Numbered from the stretch's first letter, positions 10,455 to 19,736 are shown. The stretch: DNA of 64,000 nt from Variovorax sp. (GCA_017744285.1 JAGIBP010000003.1:95132-159131); one strand, 5' to 3'. Notes: generated by a model not told the origin, from the sequence alone. Numbers and translations are program-made.

Positions 10455-11647
10455 GACGGACTTCCTTCGACTCGGACACCGGCGACCGGCGCATGGGCGG
10501 AGCGGGCTTCGGCGCTGCGCTGGGCGGGAATCTTGCCTGCTTCGATGTCGTCGTACCAGAGGCGGTGGTGCTCCTTGGCCCATGTCTCGTCGACATAGCC
10601 TTCGCGCATCGCCTTGTACGCGCCTGGCATGCCCAGCGTGCCGATGTAGATATGCCCCATGATGAGCGCGATCATGAGGAGCGTCGCCGTGGCGTGGATC
10701 ATGTGCGCGATCTGCATCTGGCCGCGCGTGTAGACGAAACCCGGCAACAGCTTGTTCAGGAACAGCCCGGAAGCGATCACGAAGGCGCCCAGCAACAGGA
10801 CGCCGCCCCAGAACACAAGCTTCTCGCCGGCGTTGAAACGATGCGAACGCGGCTCCTTGCCGCCGAAGAGCCCGCCGCCGTGCCGCATCCATTCCAGGTC
10901 CGACTTGCGCGGCAGGTTGTCGCGGATGAAGGTCACGATCATGAAGGCGGTTGTCACGACGAACAGCGGACCGACGAAGTTGTGCACCGTCTTCAACACA
11001 TAGGTGAGCCAGCCGAACAACGCGCCGCCGATGACCGGCAGCAGGAAGAACTTGCCGAAGGCCATCACGAGGCCCGAGACCGCGAGCACGACGAAGGCAA
11101 TCGCGTTCGACCAGTGCGTGGCGCGCTCGAAGGGCGTGAAGCGCTCGATCTTGCGGCCCGTCTCGCGTTCGTGCAGGCGGATCGGACCCCGCGTGAAGTA
11201 GTAGATCGCGAGCGCCAGCAGCGTCACGAACAGCAGCGCCGCGCCGTACGGGATGATCACGTTGTTGCGCGTCTGCCGCCAGGCCTCGCCGGCGTTGGTG
11301 TAGAGCGAACCGGGGTATTTCACGAAGCGCTGGATCAGGTTGCCGGCCTCCGGCGCTTCCTCGAAGGGAAGGCTGCTGAAGCCGGTGACCCCACCGCTCA
11401 CCTGGCGCCACATGGGCGAGTTGTTGCCGGGCATGACGCGCTGGCGCTCGCCATTGGTCTGATCGAGGAAACCCGGATCCTGGCTGGCATCGGGCTTGAC
11501 GTCGAAGATGTTCTGGCTGCGGATGCCCCCTTCGGGCTGCGCGGGCGCGGGTGCCGCTGCAGGCGCGGCAGGCGCCTGAGCGTGCGCCGCGGCAAGGCCG
11601 CCGCCCAGGGCCAGGGCGACCAGCAATGCATTGAGCATGTTCTTCAT
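10451..11647 (-). CDS. fdhC: Formate dehydrogenase gamma subunit (cytochrome b556), with N-terminal exported extension
   Basis: 398 aa; signal peptide, then four-helix FdnI/FdoI-type cytochrome b (RFTPFERATHWSNAIAFVVLAVSGLVMAFGKFFLLP...HNFVGPLF...HMIHATATLLMIALIMGHIYIGT). Confidence 0.92.
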   Translation of the reverse strand: MKNMLNALLVALALGGGLAAAHAQAPAAPAAAPAPAQPEGGIRSQNIFDVKPDASQDPGFLDQTNGERQRVMPGNNSPMWRQVSGGVTGFSSLPFEEAPEAGNLIQRFVKYPGSLYTNAGEAWRQTRNNVIIPYGAALLFVTLLALAIYYFTRGPIRLHERETGRKIERFTPFERATHWSNAIAFVVLAVSGLVMAFGKFFLLPVIGGALFGWLTYVLKTVHNFVGPLFVVTTAFMIVTFIRDNLPRKSDLEWMRHGGGLFGGKEPRSHRFNAGEKLVFWGGVLLLGAFVIASGLFLNKLLPGFVYTRGQMQIAHMIHATATLLMIALIMGHIYIGTLGMPGAYKAMREGYVDETWAKEHHRLWYDDIEAGKIPAQRSAEARSAHAPVAGVRVEGSPS

Positions 11648-11659
11648 GCGGCCTCCGCT

Positions 11660-11908
11660 TCAGTTGATGCGCAGGTATTCGTTCTGGCGCTGGTTGCGCA
11701 CCTTGAGCTGCGCTTCCCAGGAATCGCGATTGCCGGGCTCCCACCCGGGCGCCGTGAAGGCAGTGCCGGTGTTGGGCTTGGCGCCCGTGCCCGACCAAGG
11801 CGGGCTGTCGACGCGCACGCCATGCGCGTTGGTCTGCGGCCTCTCGCCACAGGCGGCAAGCAGCAGCGCGGCGGCGCCCAGTGCCCATACGCAGAGAACA
11901 CGCTTCAT
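11660..11908 (-). CDS. Small lipoprotein embedded in the fdh operon
   Basis: 82 aa; lipobox LLLAAC; ATG overlaps the stop of fdhB (ATGA) and lies just upstream of fdhC. Confidence 0.75.
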   Translation of the reverse strand: MKRVLCVWALGAAALLLAACGERPQTNAHGVRVDSPPWSGTGAKPNTGTAFTAPGWEPGNRDSWEAQLKVRNQRQNEYLRIN

Positions 11909-12525
11909 TTGCTGGCTCCATTGGTGGGCGTTCCGGCCTGACGCGAGCCGTAGGCCGTGCCCCAGCCCCAGACTTCGGCGCCCTTGCCGCGCTGGACCAC
12001 GCGCGTGCGGAAGATGTCCGCCACCACGTCGCCATCGCCCGCGAGCAGCGCCTTGGTCGAGCACATTTCCGCGCAGGCCGGAAGCTTCCCTTCGGCGAGA
12101 CGGTTGCGCCCGTACTTCTCGAACTCGGCTTGCGAGCCGTTGGCCTCGGGGCCGCCGGCGCAGAAGGTGCACTTGTCCATCTTGCCGCGCGCACCGAAGG
12201 TGCCCTGCGACGGAAACTGGGGCGCTCCGAAGGGGCAGGCATAGGAGCAGTAGCCGCAGCCGATGCAGACGTCCTTGTCGTGCAGTACCACGCCTTCCTC
12301 GGTACGGTAGAAGCACTGCACCGGGCACACCGCCATGCAGGGGGCGTCGGAGCAATGCATGCAGGCGACGGAGATGGAGCGCTCGCCCGGCACCCCGTCA
12401 TTGAGCGTGACCACGCGGCGGCGGTTCACGCCCCACGGCACCTCGTTCTCGTTCTTGCAGGCCGTGACGCAGCCGTTGCATTCGATGCAGCGCTCGGAAT
12501 CGCAGATGAATTTCATTCGTGCCAT
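11905..12525 (-). CDS. fdhB: Formate dehydrogenase beta (4Fe-4S) subunit
   Basis: 206 aa; four ferredoxin Cys clusters (CIECNGCVTACKNEN, CMHCSDAPCMAVCPVQC, CIGCGYCSYACPFGAP, CTFCAGGPE...). Confidence 0.93.
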   Translation of the reverse strand: MARMKFICDSERCIECNGCVTACKNENEVPWGVNRRRVVTLNDGVPGERSISVACMHCSDAPCMAVCPVQCFYRTEEGVVLHDKDVCIGCGYCSYACPFGAPQFPSQGTFGARGKMDKCTFCAGGPEANGSQAEFEKYGRNRLAEGKLPACAEMCSTKALLAGDGDVVADIFRTRVVQRGKGAEVWGWGTAYGSRQAGTPTNGASK

Positions 12526-12534
12526 GGGGGTTCC

Positions 12535-15516
12535 TTAGGCTCGTTCAATATTGCAGACGGTGGTCTTTGTCTCTTGCATCATGGTCACGCTGTCGTAGCC
12601 ATAGGTGGTCGAGGTGTTGATCGCCTCGCCGCGCACGATCGGGTGCGCGCCCTGCGGGTAGTAGGCCAGCATGTCGGCGCCCTGCCAGTGACCCGAGAAG
12701 TGGAAGGGCATGAACACCGTGTCGGGCCCGACGCGCTCGGTCACGAGCGCCTGCACGTTGAGCCGCGCGCCGGTCGGCGTGTGGACCCAGGCGCGCTCGC
12801 CGTTGCGGATGCCCTTCTCGGCCGCGACCTTGGGATGGATCTCGATGAACATCTGCTGCTGCAGTTCGGCGAGCCACGGGTTGGAACGCGTTTCCTCGCC
12901 GCCGCCCTCGTACTCCACCAGCCGGCCCGAGGTCATGATGTAGGGGAACTTCTCGGCGATCTTGTCGGCGATGTTGCGCTGCTGCACGGTCTTGTAGAGC
13001 GTGGGCAGCCGCCAGAAGGCCATCTTGTCGTCGTGCGTCGGGTACTTCGCGGCGAGGTCGGGCCGGGTGCCGTAGAGCGGCTCGCGGTGCTGCGGGATCG
13101 CATCCGGGAAGTTCCACACGGTGGCGCGCGCCTTGGCATTGCCGAAGGGATGGCAGCCGTGGTTCTTCATGAACACGCGGATCATGCCCCCCGAGTTGTC
13201 GGTCTTCCAGTTCTTGCCGTCGGCCTTGGCCTTCTCGGCGTCGGTGAGTTCGTCCCACCATCCGAGCCGCTTGAGCAGCAGGTGGTCGAGTTCGGGGTAG
13301 CCCGTGGTGATCGCCGCGCCCAGCGAATGCGAGCCGTCCTCGGCGAGCAGGTTCTTGCCGTTGCGCTCGACGCCGAAGTTCGCACGGAAGTTGCCGCCGC
13401 CGTCCATCACGTGCTTGGAGGTGTCGTAGAGGTTCGGCGAGCCCGGATGCTTGAGTTCGGGGTTGCCGTAGCAGGGCCACGGCAGGCCGAAATAGTCGCC
13501 GGCGATGTCGTAGCCGTTGACCTTGTCCTTGACCGAGCCCTTGGCCCGCAGCGAGCTCACGTCGAAGGCAGCCATGTTCCGCATGTGCGCCTGCAGGCGC
13601 TCGGGGCTCTGGCCGGTGTAGCCGATGGCCCAGCAGCTCTTGTTGATCTCGCGCAGGATGTCGTCGGGCACGGGCTCGTCCATGCCCTTGACCTTCTGCA
13701 TCTTGTAGTTCTTGCTCAGCTCCTTGCCGAAGCCGAGTCGGTCGGCGAACTGCTGCATGATCATGTGGTCGCTGCGGCTTTCCCACAGCGGCTCGATGAC
13801 CTTCTCGCGCCATTGCAGCGAGCGGTTCGACGCGGTGACCGAACCGCTGGTCTCGAACTGGGTGCAGGCCGGCAGCAGGTAGACCGCGCGATTCGGGTTG
13901 AGGTCCTCGGCCCGCCCCGGCATGGCCGCCATCGCGGCGGTGGCGGAGGGATAGGGGTCGACCACCACGAGCAGGTCGAGCTTGTCCATGGCCCGCTTCA
14001 TTTCGAGGCCGCGCGTCTGCGAGTTCGGCGCGTGGCCCCAGTAGACGACGCCGCGCAGGTTCGAATCCTGGTCGATCAGTTCGTTCTTCTCGAGCACGCC
14101 GTCGATCCAGCGCGATACGGTGATGCCGGGCTTGGCCATCATCGCGGGCGAGGCATAGCGGCTCTTGATCCAGTCGTAGTCCACGCCCCAGACGCCCGCG
14201 AAATGCTTCCACGAGCCTTCGGTCAGGCCGTAGTAGCCGGGCAGCGAGTCCGGGTTCGGCCCGACATCGGTCGCGCCCTGCACGTTGTCGTGGCCGCGGA
14301 AGATGTTGGTGCCCCCGCCCGAGGTGCCCACGTTGCCGAGCGCGAGTTGCAGGATGCACGAGGCGCGCACGATCGCGTTGCCGATGGTGTGCTGCGTCTG
14401 GCCCATGCACCAGACGATGGTGCCGGGCCGGTTCTCGTTGAGCCAGGTCGCGACCTTCAGGACCTGCGCTTCCTTCACGCCGCAGGCTTCCTCGACCTTG
14501 TCGGGCGTCCATTTGGCCAGCACCTCGGCACGCACCTCGTCCATGCCGAAGACGCGGTCGTTGATGTACTTCTTGTCTTCCCAGCCGTTCTGGAAGATGT
14601 GGTACAGGATGCCGAAGAGGAAGGGGATGTCCGAGCCCGAGCGGATGCGGACGTACTCGTCGGCCTTGGCCGCGGTGCGCGTGAAGCGCGGATCGACCAC
14701 GATCATCTTGCAGCCGCGCTCCTTGGAGTGGAGCATGTGCAGCATGCTGACCGGGTGCGCCTCGGCCGCGTTCGAGCCGATGTACATCGCCACCTTGGCG
14801 TTGCGCATGTCGTTGTACGAATTGGTCATGGCGCCATAGCCCCATGTGTTCGCAACGCCGGCGACGGTGGTGGAGTGGCAGATGCGCGCCTGGTGGTCGC
14901 AGTTGTTGCTGCCGAAGAAGCTCACGAACTTGCGCAGCAGGTACGACTGCTCGTTGCTGTGCTTGCTGGAGCCGATCCAGTAGACCGAGTCCGGCCGGCT
15001 GGCCTTGCTGAGCTCCTTGAGCTTGGCGGTGATCTCGTCGAGCGCGGTGTCCCAGCTGATGCGCTGGTACTTGCCGTTCACGAGCTTCATCGGGTAGCGC
15101 AGGCGGTATTCGCCGTGGCCGTGCTCGCGCAATGCCGCGCCCTTGGCGCAGTGCGCGCCGAGGTTGATCGGCGAGTCGAACACCGGCTCCTGGCGCACCC
15201 AGACGCCGTTCTCGACCACGGCATCGGAGGCGCAGCCGACCGAGCAGTGCGAGCACACCGTGCGGCGCACTTCGATCTTGCCGGTGCCGATCGCGGTCGG
15301 CCGGCCTTCGGCCGCCTGGGCCTTGCGGATGAGCGAGAGCTGGGTCGCCGCGAGCCCGACGCCGACGCCCAGGCCCGAGCGCCGCAGGAAGGCGCGCCGG
15401 TCCATGGTCGGCAGCGCATTGGAGAGGCCGCGCCGAAGGCTGTGCACGAAGGGCGAAGGCGATGCGGACGAGGCGCCGTCACGCACGGCGCCGGTCGATT
15501 TCTTGGTCAGTAGCAT
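12535..15516 (-). CDS. fdhA: Formate dehydrogenase alpha (molybdopterin) subunit, Tat-exported, Cys-type
   Basis: About 993 aa; Tat motif MDRRAFLRRSGLGVG, 4Fe-4S CSHCSVGC, active-site region ARICHSTTVAGVANTWGYGAMTNSYNDMRNAKVAMYIGSNAAEAHPVSM. Start 15516 (ATG with GGGAGG upstream) or 15525 (GTG). Confidence 0.94.
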   Translation of the reverse strand: MLLTKKSTGAVRDGASSASPSPFVHSLRRGLSNALPTMDRRAFLRRSGLGVGVGLAATQLSLIRKAQAAEGRPTAIGTGKIEVRRTVCSHCSVGCASDAVVENGVWVRQEPVFDSPINLGAHCAKGAALREHGHGEYRLRYPMKLVNGKYQRISWDTALDEITAKLKELSKASRPDSVYWIGSSKHSNEQSYLLRKFVSFFGSNNCDHQARICHSTTVAGVANTWGYGAMTNSYNDMRNAKVAMYIGSNAAEAHPVSMLHMLHSKERGCKMIVVDPRFTRTAAKADEYVRIRSGSDIPFLFGILYHIFQNGWEDKKYINDRVFGMDEVRAEVLAKWTPDKVEEACGVKEAQVLKVATWLNENRPGTIVWCMGQTQHTIGNAIVRASCILQLALGNVGTSGGGTNIFRGHDNVQGATDVGPNPDSLPGYYGLTEGSWKHFAGVWGVDYDWIKSRYASPAMMAKPGITVSRWIDGVLEKNELIDQDSNLRGVVYWGHAPNSQTRGLEMKRAMDKLDLLVVVDPYPSATAAMAAMPGRAEDLNPNRAVYLLPACTQFETSGSVTASNRSLQWREKVIEPLWESRSDHMIMQQFADRLGFGKELSKNYKMQKVKGMDEPVPDDILREINKSCWAIGYTGQSPERLQAHMRNMAAFDVSSLRAKGSVKDKVNGYDIAGDYFGLPWPCYGNPELKHPGSPNLYDTSKHVMDGGGNFRANFGVERNGKNLLAEDGSHSLGAAITTGYPELDHLLLKRLGWWDELTDAEKAKADGKNWKTDNSGGMIRVFMKNHGCHPFGNAKARATVWNFPDAIPQHREPLYGTRPDLAAKYPTHDDKMAFWRLPTLYKTVQQRNIADKIAEKFPYIMTSGRLVEYEGGGEETRSNPWLAELQQQMFIEIHPKVAAEKGIRNGERAWVHTPTGARLNVQALVTERVGPDTVFMPFHFSGHWQGADMLAYYPQGAHPIVRGEAINTSTTYGYDSVTMMQETKTTVCNIERA

Positions 15517-15534
15517 GGTGTTCACCTCCCGTCT

Positions 15535-15759
15535 TCAGGCGGACGCGGTCCGGTAGTAGCGCTTGACATGCTCGCTCAGCGAATAGCCGCCGCCCTTCTC
15601 GGGAGGTTGGCGTTCCGGCGCGGCGGCCGGCGCATCGGGCGCCGGGGCGACCTTCGGCAGCACCGTGACGGCGGCGGCCGCGGCACCGACGGTCGCGGCG
15701 CCCACGAAGAATCCCCGACGGGAAGACGGCACGGGGCCGGCGGTTTGGCTGTCCTGCAT
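15535..15759 (-). CDS. Small twin-arginine signal protein of formate dehydrogenase loci
   Basis: 74 aa; SRRGFFVGAATVGAAAAAVTVLP leader; conserved-looking tail GGGYSLSEHVKRYYRTASA; directly upstream of fdhA. Confidence 0.82.
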   Translation of the reverse strand: MQDSQTAGPVPSSRRGFFVGAATVGAAAAAVTVLPKVAPAPDAPAAAPERQPPEKGGGYSLSEHVKRYYRTASA

Positions 15760-15883
15760 GGCGAACTCCAGGAGTGGCTGCTTGGTGTAAGAGACAAATG
15801 TAAGAGGCAGATATGAAACCTGTTACATATGTTCGGATGGTAGTCCAGACTCGAATCCGGCGCGTCCGAGATTTCCCCCGGCT

Positions 15884-16507
15884 TCAGTCGAGCATGTCGA
15901 AGCCCTGCGCCTCGATCTCGGCAAAGGCCCGCGTCAGTCCCGCCAGGGCGGCGTAGAAGCGGGCCTTGGGGTGCGCCGAGACGGCATCGCACAGGGCCGG
16001 CAGCCAAGGCTGCACGTGGGTCGAGAAGAAGGCCTGCTGGCGGGTCAGGTTCGACACGGCGGCATCGTCGCCCGCGATCAGGTAGCGCATGACCTCGAAG
16101 AGGCATGCGACGTGGTCCTCGGTCTCGGGCACGGCCTCGACGCGGGCCAGGCCGAGCGCATCGAGGTCGTTGCGCAGCTTCGCGAGCGGCTTGTCGTTGA
16201 GGAAGCCGCTCAGGTAGTGGGAGCCGAACAGGAACACCTCCGGCTTGCCGATGCCGCCGAAGAGCGCGTCGTATTCCTCGTTCAGCGCGGCGGCATCCAT
16301 GCGGCGCGCGAGACCAACCATCTCGCGCCACGGTTCTTCCAGAAAGGCACCCGCCGCGGGCGCTTCGGTGGGCGCGACCGCGAAGGCGTCGAGCAGTTCG
16401 GCGTCCGGTGCGGCATACCAGAGCCGCGCCAGCAGGCCGTAGAGCTCCGCCCGGGCGACTTCTTCGTCCAGGGCCGAGGTGGCGGGAAAGGTGGGGCTGC
16501 TGCTCAT
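15884..16507 (-). CDS. TorD/DmsD-family molecular chaperone
   Basis: RAELYGLLARLWYAAPDAELLDAF...LNEEYDALFGGIGKPEVFLFGSHYLSGFLNDKPLAKLRNDL typical of TorD-like FDH chaperones. Confidence 0.9.
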   Translation of the reverse strand: MSSSPTFPATSALDEEVARAELYGLLARLWYAAPDAELLDAFAVAPTEAPAAGAFLEEPWREMVGLARRMDAAALNEEYDALFGGIGKPEVFLFGSHYLSGFLNDKPLAKLRNDLDALGLARVEAVPETEDHVACLFEVMRYLIAGDDAAVSNLTRQQAFFSTHVQPWLPALCDAVSAHPKARFYAALAGLTRAFAEIEAQGFDMLD

Positions 16508-18618
16508 GGGCGGGTGATCTTCATTTCGTCCTGCGCGCTGAAGAGGTCGATGACCCGGCAGTCGCTGCACATCTTGAGGCGTTCCAGCGCGTCGCCCTGG
16601 AACATCGCGTGGCCGGCCAGCTTGCCCAGCATGGCTTCGATGGCCTTCTGCGTGCCGAAGGGCTTGCCGCATCGCACGCAGGCCCAGGGCTTCGCCTCGG
16701 CGAGCACCGCCGGCTGCTTGCGTGCCGGCGACGCGAGCAGGCGCGGCACCAGGGTGATCGCATCCTCGGGGCAGGTGGTCTCGCACAGGCCGCACTGGAC
16801 GCAGTTCTTTTCGATGAAGCGCAATTGCGGCGCATCGCGGTTGTCCTGCAGCGCGCTCGCCGGGCAAGCGCCGACGCAGGCCAGGCACAGGGTGCACTTG
16901 TTCGTGTCCACGGCGATCGCGCCGAAGGGCGCGCCCTTCGGCAGCGGGATCGCGAGCGCCGCTGGGTCCGCCGGAGGCTTCAGCGCCGGCGCCTCATCCA
17001 TGAGGTGATCCAGCGCCAGTTCGAGCGTGCTGCGCTTGTCCGCGCCGACCGCGAAGCGCGCCGCCTGCGACGGCACCCGTTGGCGCGTGTCGTTCGCCGC
17101 CAGCGCAGCGTCCAGGTCCATCGCCGAAGCCGCATCGATGAGCCGGAAGTGCGTGCCCGTGTAGCCCAGCCCGTGCAGCAGGGCCTGCGCGATCCCGGCC
17201 TGCGACTTGAGCGCGGCGACGTACTGCGGCGCTTCCTCGCCGGTCAGCAGCACGCACACCTGCGACGCGCCGAACGCCACCGCGCCGAGCCACAGGTCGA
17301 TGCCGGTGCTCGCCGCATGGAAGATCGAGACCGGGATCACGTGGGCCGGAACGCCGTGCGCCCTGCCGAGCCTGGCTTCGCGGCCGAGCTGCTCGACGAG
17401 CGCGCGGCCGCCCTCGTCGCTGTGCAGCAGCAGCGCCGCATGACGGCCGCCCGCGGCCGCATAGGCCGCCAGCAGCGTGCGCAATTTGCGGCCCTGGTCC
17501 GGCGTGCGCGGATAGGTGTAGCCGAGCGCGCCCGTCGGGCACACGGTGGTGCAGGCGCCGCAGCCGACGCACAGGTTCGGGTTGACGACGATGCGCTGGC
17601 GCGCCTTGTCGCTGGTCACCGCGTGGGCCGAGCACACTTCGACGCAGGCGTTGCACCCGACCACCTCGTTGCGGCTGTGGGCGCACAGCTTCTGCCGGTA
17701 GTCGAAGAACTTCGGCTTCTCGAACTCGCCCACCAGCTCGCGCAGGCGCAGCAAGGTCTGAGCCGCCTTGGGGTGGGCCAGGCCGCCCGCCAGATGGAAG
17801 TAGCCCTGCGGCGGCGCGTGCCAGTCGATGCGCGGCGCGGCGCCGAGGTCGAGCACGAGGTCGAAGGCGGCGTCGTGCGACACGGGTGGGCGGTCGAAGC
17901 GGATCGCGCCGGCCACCGTGCATGCGCGTTCGCAATCGCGGTGCGCGGTGCATCGGGCGGCATCGATCTGGTAGTCGAGGCCGATCGCCTGCTCCGGACA
18001 GGCCGCCACGCAGGCGTTGCAGCGCGTGCACAGGTCCAGGTCGATCGCGTTGTCCTGCGTCCACCGAAGATTGAACGCGCCGAGCCAGCCGGCCAGCGCG
18101 TCGATGCGCCCCGCCATCACGGGCCAGCGGCGCTCCTGCGCACCGCCGGCGGCGCCCGGCCCTTGCGAGAAGATCGTCACGTCGAGCGCATCGGCCACCA
18201 GGGCCGCCGCCTGCTCGGCCCGGTCCAGCGGCCCGACGATCAGGAGGCGGCCCTGGCTCGCGTAGCCCACGGTCGCCACGGGATCGGGTTCCGGCAGCGC
18301 CGCCGCCGCGAGCAGCGCGGCGATCTTGGGGCCGGCGCTCTTCGCATCGCGGCTCCATCCGCCGGTCTCGCGGATGTTGACGAAGCGGAGCGGCGAGACG
18401 GCTCCGGGCGTTTGCTGCGCGAGTTCTCCGAACAGCCTCTTTTCCTGCGTGCAGGCGACCACCACGTCGTCGCCCGACTGGATCGCACGCTGGAAGGCAG
18501 GCGCCTCGCGGCGGCACAGCGCCGAATGCAGGGGCAGGGTTTCAGTCAGCGCGGCCCCGAGCATCTTCGGCTCGAGGGGCATCGTCTGGTTGCAGTCGCA
18601 GATCAGTGTCTTGGTCAT
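16504..18618 (-). CDS. Multi-cluster 4Fe-4S polyferredoxin of the formate dehydrogenase locus
   Basis: About 704 aa; canonical CxxCxxCxxxC motifs (CTRCNACVAACP, CVGCGACTTVCP, CTLCLACVGACP, CVQCGLCETTCP), degenerate ones (CNACVEVCS, HRDCERAC) and a C-terminal CxxC...CxxC. ATGA overlap with the TorD gene. Confidence 0.9.
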   Translation of the reverse strand: MTKTLICDCNQTMPLEPKMLGAALTETLPLHSALCRREAPAFQRAIQSGDDVVVACTQEKRLFGELAQQTPGAVSPLRFVNIRETGGWSRDAKSAGPKIAALLAAAALPEPDPVATVGYASQGRLLIVGPLDRAEQAAALVADALDVTIFSQGPGAAGGAQERRWPVMAGRIDALAGWLGAFNLRWTQDNAIDLDLCTRCNACVAACPEQAIGLDYQIDAARCTAHRDCERACTVAGAIRFDRPPVSHDAAFDLVLDLGAAPRIDWHAPPQGYFHLAGGLAHPKAAQTLLRLRELVGEFEKPKFFDYRQKLCAHSRNEVVGCNACVEVCSAHAVTSDKARQRIVVNPNLCVGCGACTTVCPTGALGYTYPRTPDQGRKLRTLLAAYAAAGGRHAALLLHSDEGGRALVEQLGREARLGRAHGVPAHVIPVSIFHAASTGIDLWLGAVAFGASQVCVLLTGEEAPQYVAALKSQAGIAQALLHGLGYTGTHFRLIDAASAMDLDAALAANDTRQRVPSQAARFAVGADKRSTLELALDHLMDEAPALKPPADPAALAIPLPKGAPFGAIAVDTNKCTLCLACVGACPASALQDNRDAPQLRFIEKNCVQCGLCETTCPEDAITLVPRLLASPARKQPAVLAEAKPWACVRCGKPFGTQKAIEAMLGKLAGHAMFQGDALERLKMCSDCRVIDLFSAQDEMKITRP

Positions 18619-19157
18619 CCGTCTTTTGGCTGGCCGGCTGCTCGCTGGCAGGCGGCGGGCTGGAAAGGTCTCCGGGACCTTCGGACTTTGCCACGATGGA
18701 CAAGCCATCGTCCCCCGGAGTTTCTTCAGGGTGCGCGGGGTCTTGGTCGAAGAGGTTCAGGAACTTCGCGCTGGCCATCTGGCGCAGCACGCTCTCGGGC
18801 AACGGCGAGGGCTTGGAATAGTCGTCGATATACACGTCCAGCCCGTCCATCACATTGAAGTGCGGGTCGGAGAAGAGCTTGCGGAAGGCCGCGTTGCGGA
18901 CCTCGGGCGCCACCTCCTTGGCGACGAAGGGACTGAAGTCCGCGTCGGGCGCCAGCACCTGCACGTCCGCGAGCGTGAGGGGCGGCGCCTCCCCGGGCGC
19001 GGCCGCAGGCCGTGCGTCGGCCGCGCCGGGGGCGGCCTCGGCAGGCGGTCGCAGCGCAGGGGCATCGGGCTGCGGCGGGGCCGGCTCGGCCGGCACCTCG
19101 CCCGCGCGCGCCTGCTGCTTGCGGCGCGACCAGCGGTCGAAGAAGCCGTCAGACATC
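18542..19157 (-). CDS. DUF3306-like protein
   Basis: MSDGFFDRWSRRKQQAR start and VAPEVRNAAFRKLFSDPHFNVMDGLDVYIDDYSKPSPLPESVLRQMASAKFLNLF core, matching my memory of the DUF3306 family. Position between DUF3305 and the polyferredoxin. Confidence 0.83.
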
Positions 19158-19736
19158 GCCGGCTCCCCGGCCGCGCTTCTTCTCGGTGGAGACGGTCGCC
19201 GCATTGCCGAAGCGGTCCATGAGGGGCCGGAAGCTCTCGGGCCGCTTGCGGCGCTTGGGTTCGACCACGTAGTGCTCGTCGACGAAGGCGCGCAGCCAGT
19301 CCACGACCTCCGGGGGGGCGGCAATCTGCTCCACGGTCTCCTGGGCGTCGAGCCAGCGCCCGGCCTCGGAATAGCTCAGGGTCACGATCACCGGCCGCGG
19401 GATGGGCTCCGGCGCCAGGCCGGGCGTTTCTTCCATGCGCCAGAGCACGAACCAGCACGGCGCCGGCGAGGACACGTTCAGGTGGTAGCCCTCGGCCTCG
19501 TCGCGGAACAGTTCGACCTGGAAGCCCGGATGGAGCCAGCGCTGCACTTCCTCGCCGTCGTGCAGCAGACGCGGCGCGCGGCCGAAGCCGGGCTCGTCGG
19601 GCACCACGTCGTCGAGCACCCAGCGCCACGGCTGCCAGTGGCTGGAGGGGCCGTGCAGCCGCTCGCGACGCATCACCACCGCGACGTCGAGCGGCGGGAC
19701 CGGACCGGCTGCATGCTGAGTTTCTGGGGACGCCAT
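19149..19736 (-). CDS. DUF3305-like protein
   Basis: DVAVVMRRERLHGPSSHWQPWRWVLDDV...WLHPGFQVELFRDEAEGYHLNVSSPAPCWFVLWRM, matching my memory of DUF3305. First gene of the accessory operon. Confidence 0.83.
   Translation of the reverse strand: MASPETQHAAGPVPPLDVAVVMRRERLHGPSSHWQPWRWVLDDVVPDEPGFGRAPRLLHDGEEVQRWLHPGFQVELFRDEAEGYHLNVSSPAPCWFVLWRMEETPGLAPEPIPRPVIVTLSYSEAGRWLDAQETVEQIAAPPEVVDWLRAFVDEHYVVEPKRRKRPESFRPLMDRFGNAATVSTEKKRGRGAGDV

Noticed and set aside
11881-15513. 1210-aa plus-strand ORF
   Set aside because: Shadow frame opposite fdhA and fdhB, which carry full catalytic motifs.
12535-15516. Possible selenocysteine formate dehydrogenase
   Set aside because: Active-site codon reads Cys (ARICHS), with no in-frame TGA; the second FDH is also Cys-type (TRLCHA).
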